Shown here piece after piece: positions 61,007-64,000 of a stretch of 64,000 bases of DNA. The DNA lies in contig NZ_CANMDS010000004.1 of assembly GCF_947496725.1 (NCBI RefSeq), positions 1-64,000 on the forward strand. Direction: 5' to 3'. Positions within the stretch are counted from its first letter, which is position 1. The number at the start of each line of letters is the position of its first letter. The DNA is from an uncultured Dokdonia sp. GTDB lineage: Bacteria; Bacteroidota; Bacteroidia; Flavobacteriales; Flavobacteriaceae. The notes beneath the pieces were generated by a model. That model was not told the origin of the DNA, did no database searches, and was given only the letters and a program-made list of their open reading frames with translations. A program made the position numbers and the translations under genes.

Positions 61007-61483
61007 TTACGCTTTCGCGAAAGCCGAATCTCCACCGTTTTCGAGTGTGTATTTCAGATGCGCGTTCCTTTTTTTTATGAGACGAGTTAAATAATTATAG
61101 AGGACTGTTTTATCAAAAAAGTCTCCAGCAAGACCATATGGAGTTTTATATGTAATGATATCCTGCATTTTAGTGCTATCATTCTGGTCTATGAAAATGT
61201 GCTTGTGGTGGAAAGACTTAAACCTACCTTTAATCATTTCATCTACAAAGCTCGTATAGGGTTCGTACTCTGTAATAAGACTCGTGTGCGTTAACCAGAG
61301 GCCGAAATGTTTTCCTCGCCAGGTAACCGTTTCACCCTTTTTAATGCAACCAGAAGTTACACCAGCTATCGCTTTTTCTTGCGATTGATCCATAGACTGC
61401 ATATGAAAGTCTATGTTGAGCGATAGTTTAAAAACAGCCGCTACCGGAGCATTAATTATAGTTTCAAGTTGTATGGTGCTCAT
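61007..61483 (-). CDS. SRPBCC-fold protein (polyketide-cyclase/Bet v1-like)
   Basis: A 158-residue START/SRPBCC-like protein: IQLETIINAPVAAVFKLSLNID at the start, the mid-protein VTWRGKHFGLWLTHTSLI strands, and a long C-terminal helix (LYNYLTRLIKKRNAHLKYTL). Such proteins bind hydrophobic ligands; the ligand is unknown. The last five codons (AFAKA, residues 154-158) and the adjoining stop are supplied by a dispersed palindrome, so the natural domain ends before it. The gene follows the TIGR01777 gene by 5 nt. Confidence 0.78.
   Translation of the reverse strand: MSTIQLETIINAPVAAVFKLSLNIDFHMQSMDQSQEKAIAGVTSGCIKKGETVTWRGKHFGLWLTHTSLITEYEPYTSFVDEMIKGRFKSFHHKHIFIDQNDSTKMQDIITYKTPYGLAGDFFDKTVLYNYLTRLIKKRNAHLKYTLENGGDSAFAKA
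61011..61024. repeat. Dispersed palindrome forming a protein C-terminus (AFAKA frame)
   Basis: A perfect 14-bp copy. The extended right arm reads GCG TAA in this gene, so the repeat provides both the last residues and the stop codon. Confidence 0.95.
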
Positions 61484-61488
61484 AGTTA

Positions 61489-62403
61489 TTAAGCTATTAA
61501 GTTATATAGTGCTTTCTTTAATTCTGGGTGTGTAAAAGTAAATCCAGCTTTTATTAACCGTTCTGGTATCACATACCTGCTTTTAAGAAGTAATTCGGTT
61601 TCTGTTCTAATGATAAAAGCTCCTATCTCTAAAAGTGGTTTTGACGCAGGAAGACCAAAGGAAACTTTCAAAACAGATCTCATATACTTCATAAGTTCGC
61701 TATTAGTTGTGGCCATAGGGGAGACTATATTAAATGCCCCTTTTAAAGTATCGTTTTTAATTAAAAAGTCTAAGCTTCGCACAAAGTCATCTTGATGTAC
61801 CCAGCTGAATTTTTGTTTGCCATCGCCTTGTTTGCCACCTAGGCCTAATTGAGTTATTTTTTTGATAGGTTGTAGTGCTCCTCCATCCTTTCCTAAAACG
61901 ATAGAAGTACGTAGCGCAACTTTGCGAGTAAGTGGAGTATCGCTGTCAAAAAAAGCTTGCTCCCACGCCTTTGCAACTTCGACAGAAAAGCCAGTGCCTA
62001 CCTCACCATTTACCTCTGTCATAGGTGTCTCTAGCGAGTGTCTGTATATAGTAGCTGTAGATGAGTTAAGCCACACCTGCGGCGGATTGCTGCACTGAGA
62101 GATAGCCTTACCTATAATGGTTGTCGTGTCTACTCGTGAATTTAAAATTGCGTCTCTGTTCTTTTTGTGATAACGACAGTCTACAGATCTACCAGCCATA
62201 TTTATGACTACATCTGTATCTTCAAATTCGTTTTTCCATCCTGCTACATTTTTTGCATCCCACAGTACTGTACGAACATTGTTAGAAGGTGCTTTTTGCT
62301 TTCGCGAAAGCAAAACTATTTCCTCAAATTGATTTTGAAAGTGGTTAATAAGTATACTGCCTAAAAAGCCACTACCGCCAGCGATTATTAATTTTTTCAT
62401 CAT
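61489..62403 (-). CDS. TIGR01777-family epimerase (SDR39U1-like)
   Basis: A 304-residue atypical extended SDR: GGSGFLGSILINHFQ, VVINMAGRSVDCRY, and RTSIVLGKDGGALQPI, with the C-terminal DUF1731 part (FGLPASKPLLEIGAFIIRTETELLLKSR region). The typical Tyr-x3-Lys is not evident, as usual for this family, whose reaction is not known. Residues 32-35 (LSRK) are encoded by a dispersed palindrome. It is followed by the SRPBCC gene and preceded by a small membrane protein gene, all co-directional. Confidence 0.88.
   Translation of the reverse strand: MMKKLIIAGGSGFLGSILINHFQNQFEEIVLLSRKQKAPSNNVRTVLWDAKNVAGWKNEFEDTDVVINMAGRSVDCRYHKKNRDAILNSRVDTTTIIGKAISQCSNPPQVWLNSSTATIYRHSLETPMTEVNGEVGTGFSVEVAKAWEQAFFDSDTPLTRKVALRTSIVLGKDGGALQPIKKITQLGLGGKQGDGKQKFSWVHQDDFVRSLDFLIKNDTLKGAFNIVSPMATTNSELMKYMRSVLKVSFGLPASKPLLEIGAFIIRTETELLLKSRYVIPERLIKAGFTFTHPELKKALYNLIA
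62298..62311. repeat. Dispersed palindrome in the TIGR01777 gene (LSRK frame)
   Basis: A perfect 14-bp copy, read Leu-Ser-Arg-Lys at residues 32-35, right after the second beta strand as in the SDR gene at 46902. Confidence 0.95.
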
Positions 62404-62406
62404 TGC

Positions 62407-62787
62407 CTAAATTGTTTTATTTGATACGATTGATATGTCTTTTTCTTGCGAGGTAAGTGTATACTCACTCTGCTTGTATGTGAGTATTAAAAAGTAGATA
62501 CTTAGAGCAATGCCTAGTGTGATAGGAAGCCAAAACAAGAAGTCAAACGATGAGAAATAGTTTAAACATAAAAGAAGCGAAAGGCTCAAGACCGTTACAA
62601 CTCCATATATTATAAAGTACTTCTTAAGATGGGGCGCTACGTCAGACCAGCGAAATAAGAGGTACACAAAGCAACATACTTGTATGGCTCCAGTTATGGG
62701 CAGAAAAAGTAGACCGCCATAGACTGTTATAAATAAAATCGCATTAGTAATAATTAGAGTCTTGTTTATAAGGAATAGCGTTTTCAT
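62407..62787 (-). CDS. Small four-helix membrane protein of unknown function
   Basis: A 126-residue hydrophobic protein with about four transmembrane helices (around 12-30, 32-48, 57-78 and 83-105) and a polar C-terminal tail. No recognised motif. It lies 3 nt upstream of the TIGR01777 gene and about 90 nt downstream of the GbsR/MarR regulator, so it may start the TIGR01777-SRPBCC unit. A function is not proposed. Confidence 0.65.
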   Translation of the reverse strand: MKTLFLINKTLIITNAILFITVYGGLLFLPITGAIQVCCFVYLLFRWSDVAPHLKKYFIIYGVVTVLSLSLLLCLNYFSSFDFLFWLPITLGIALSIYFLILTYKQSEYTLTSQEKDISIVSNKTI

Positions 62788-62825
62788 AATATTTATATTT
62801 CAGAAATTATTGAAACTTTTAGTGA

Positions 62826-62849
62826 AATAAAAAGCACTTTCACAGTGCT
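62826..62849 (-). terminator. Intrinsic terminator behind the GbsR/MarR gene
   Basis: On the minus strand AGCACT (62844-62849) pairs with AGTGCT (62833-62838) across 5 nt, followed by a T-rich run. It lies 25 nt after the regulator stop codon. Confidence 0.65.
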
Positions 62850-62874
62850 CCTTAAATGTTGAGGTTAACAATTG

Positions 62875-63378
62875 TTACTTCATTAACTTCATAATTGTTT
62901 TTGTAATCCAGCTTTCTTTATAATCTGTAATTTTTTCTAGCATACTATCTGCTCTAGATACAAACTCATAAAGCTCTGCCGTTTTGGTCTTGAAGTGGGC
63001 AGCCTCTGTAGAGCCTGTTTCTTCTATACTACTTACTTCTTGCAAGACACGTAGCGTAGGTTTTATCTCTCTCTTGCTTCTTTCTTTGGCTATTTTTCTG
63101 GCAAGCTCATCTATATTACTTTCGGCTACAAAATACTCTCGGCGTTCACCCGTTTTATACTCTTTAAAGATAATTCCCCAGTCTATAAGTGCTCGTAGGT
63201 TCATACTCGCATTTCCTCTAGAGATATAAAGCTCGCCCATAATATCTTCCATACTTAACGCCTCTGGAGACACCATAAGTAAGGCGTGTATTTGAGCCAT
63301 TGTCTTATTAATACCCCATTGCGTACCTAGCGCTCCCCAAGTTTGTATAAACTTATTTTTTGCTTGATCAAATTCCAT
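62875..63378 (-). CDS. GbsR/MarR-family transcriptional regulator
   Basis: A 167-residue winged-helix DNA-binding protein: WGALGTQWGINKTMAQIHALL, EDIMGELYISRGNASMNLRAL (recognition helix) and GIIFKEYKTGERREYF (wing). This is the GbsR-type pattern, a MarR subgroup often tied to osmolyte or envelope genes. The C-terminal helices give dimerisation. Targets are unknown. Its promoter lies 4 nt before the ATG, implying a leaderless mRNA. It is divergent from the glycosyltransferase. Confidence 0.9.
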   Translation of the reverse strand: MEFDQAKNKFIQTWGALGTQWGINKTMAQIHALLMVSPEALSMEDIMGELYISRGNASMNLRALIDWGIIFKEYKTGERREYFVAESNIDELARKIAKERSKREIKPTLRVLQEVSSIEETGSTEAAHFKTKTAELYEFVSRADSMLEKITDYKESWITKTIMKLMK

Positions 63379-63382
63379 ACGT

Positions 63383-63411
63383 CAAATATAAGGATGTTAT
63401 TGTAATTTCAA
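63383..63411 (-). promoter_or_regulatory. Bacteroidota-type promoter of the GbsR/MarR gene
   Basis: On the minus strand TTG (63409-63411), an 18-nt spacer and TATATTTG (63383-63390) match the consensus at both elements. The -7 box ends 4 nt before the ATG. Confidence 0.7.
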
Positions 63412-63454
63412 AAATAAATGAAAGTTAAATTTTCACTGTCAGTTTTGTTATTCC

Positions 63455-63462
63455 TATTTTTG
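63455..63462 (+). promoter_or_regulatory. Bacteroidota -7 element abutting a start codon (TATTTTTG)
   Basis: TATTTTTG ends 4 nt before the ATG at 63467. No -33 TTG at standard spacing. Confidence 0.35.
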
Positions 63463-63466
63463 GATT

Positions 63467-64000
63467 ATGAATGTACTTGTAATCTCAACAGTTTGGGTAG
63501 AGCCCACTTCTTCGGCAGCAGGAAGTAGGATGTTACAGCTGCTTACTATTTTTAAAGAAAAAGGCTGGAATGTCACCTATGCAAGTACAGCCGGAACTTC
63601 TCAAAATGCAATCTCGCTAAGTGATTTTGATATTGAGACCGCAACGATACAGCTTAACGATGATTCTTTTAACGCTTTCGCGAAAGCGTACAACCCCACC
63701 ATCGTACTCTTTGATAGATTTATGGCAGAGGAGCAATTTGGCTGGCGAATAGACGAAGCGTGCCCCAATGCTCTAAAAATACTAGACACCGAAGATCTGC
63801 ACTGTCTAAGAAAAGCAAGAGCGCAAGCCGTAAAAGAAGAGCGAGTTTTTGAACCCAAGGACTTAATTTCTGATATCGCCAAAAGGGAGATAGCCTCCAT
63901 TTACAGATGTGATCTCACCTTGATGATCTCAACAGTAGAGATGGATTTGCTACAAACTTTTTTTAAAGTTCCTGCTTCATTATTGCACTATGTACCATTT
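63467..64000 (+). CDS. Glycosyltransferase, N-terminal part (cut by window end)
   Basis: The first 178 codons of a gene that continues past the window. It starts MNVLVISTVWVEPTSSAAGSR, a Rossmann-like strand and glycine-rich loop typical of GT-B enzymes, followed by MLQLLTIFKEKGW. Flavobacterial glycosyltransferases with this start are common, but without the C-terminal nucleotide-sugar domain the call is tentative. Residues 70-74 (AFAKA) are encoded by a dispersed palindrome. Divergent from the GbsR/MarR gene. Confidence 0.7.
   Translation, partial: MNVLVISTVWVEPTSSAAGSRMLQLLTIFKEKGWNVTYASTAGTSQNAISLSDFDIETATIQLNDDSFNAFAKAYNPTIVLFDRFMAEEQFGWRIDEACPNALKILDTEDLHCLRKARAQAVKEERVFEPKDLISDIAKREIASIYRCDLTLMISTVEMDLLQTFFKVPASLLHYVPF
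63674..63687. repeat. Dispersed palindrome in the partial glycosyltransferase gene (AFAKA frame)
   Basis: A perfect 14-bp copy, read Ala-Phe-Ala-Lys-Ala at residues 70-74. Confidence 0.95.

Noticed and set aside
1878-63687. The repeated palindrome as a CRISPR or insertion-sequence remnant
   Set aside because: Copies are single, about 14-22 bp, without spacers of fixed length, target duplications, cas genes or transposase nearby.
1-64000. tRNA genes, prophage, integrase or toxin-antitoxin loci
   Set aside because: No tRNA-like cloverleaf, integrase, phage structural gene or typical toxin-antitoxin pair was seen in the window.

Overview
The window is about 91% coding, AT-rich and has no mobile elements or CRISPR. 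It comes from a marine Flavobacteriaceae genome (Bacteroidota), most like Dokdonia or a close relative. The evidence is the type IX secretion/gliding trio gldJ-porU-porV, the Bacteroidota promoter pattern TTG-N17-23-TAnnTTTG, very weak Shine-Dalgarno signals, the zapA / 6S-like RNA / rny order, and the acylated-intermediate arginine cluster typical of the phylum. The genus is inferred, not shown.

Layout. 1-60: end of a 5S rRNA gene and its terminator. 0.2-4.5 kb: DinB-like protein, murQ with a small membrane protein, a coiled-coil protein, zapA, a structured RNA and RNase Y. 4.5-13.8 kb: an arginine operon (GNAT, argG, argC, proC, argD, carbamoyltransferase, argB, argE, argH), preceded by AT-rich inverted repeats, a promoter and a 36-codon Arg-rich leader ORF that can form alternative RNA hairpins. 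13.8-19.7 kb: DUF2188 protein, a lipoprotein and leuACDB (minus strand). 19.8-30.6 kb: mixed housekeeping genes (EamA permease, pseudouridine synthase, panB, L-serine dehydratase, galE, a sodium/solute symporter). 30.8-35.4 kb: a glycerol kinase / glycerol-3-phosphate dehydrogenase fusion gene and murF. 35.4-42.4 kb: gldJ diverging from porU-porV. 42.4-50.7 kb: cdd, pyruvate dehydrogenase E1-alpha and E2, an M28 peptidase, SDR, SprT-like protein, manC, DUF389 protein. 50.8-59.1 kb (minus strand): MlaF/MlaE-type transporter, alkaline phosphatase, glycosyltransferase, methyltransferase, KAS-III-like enzyme, gcvP. 59.2-64 kb: UbiA-like membrane protein, ECF sigma factor with a zinc-finger partner, SRPBCC protein, TIGR01777 epimerase, small membrane protein, GbsR/MarR regulator and a glycosyltransferase cut by the window end.

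The strongest unexplained signal is a dispersed perfect palindrome, GCTTTCGCGAAAGC. It occurs 25 times, about once per 2.6 kb: 18 copies inside genes and 7 between genes, never twice in one gene. Inside genes it is read only as Ala-Phe-Ala-Lys-Ala (12 times) or Leu-Ser-Arg-Lys (6 times), never in the third frame. It behaves like a chromosome-wide DNA address embedded in coding sequence. The second candidate system is the arginine leader peptide, whose geometry fits classical transcription attenuation.
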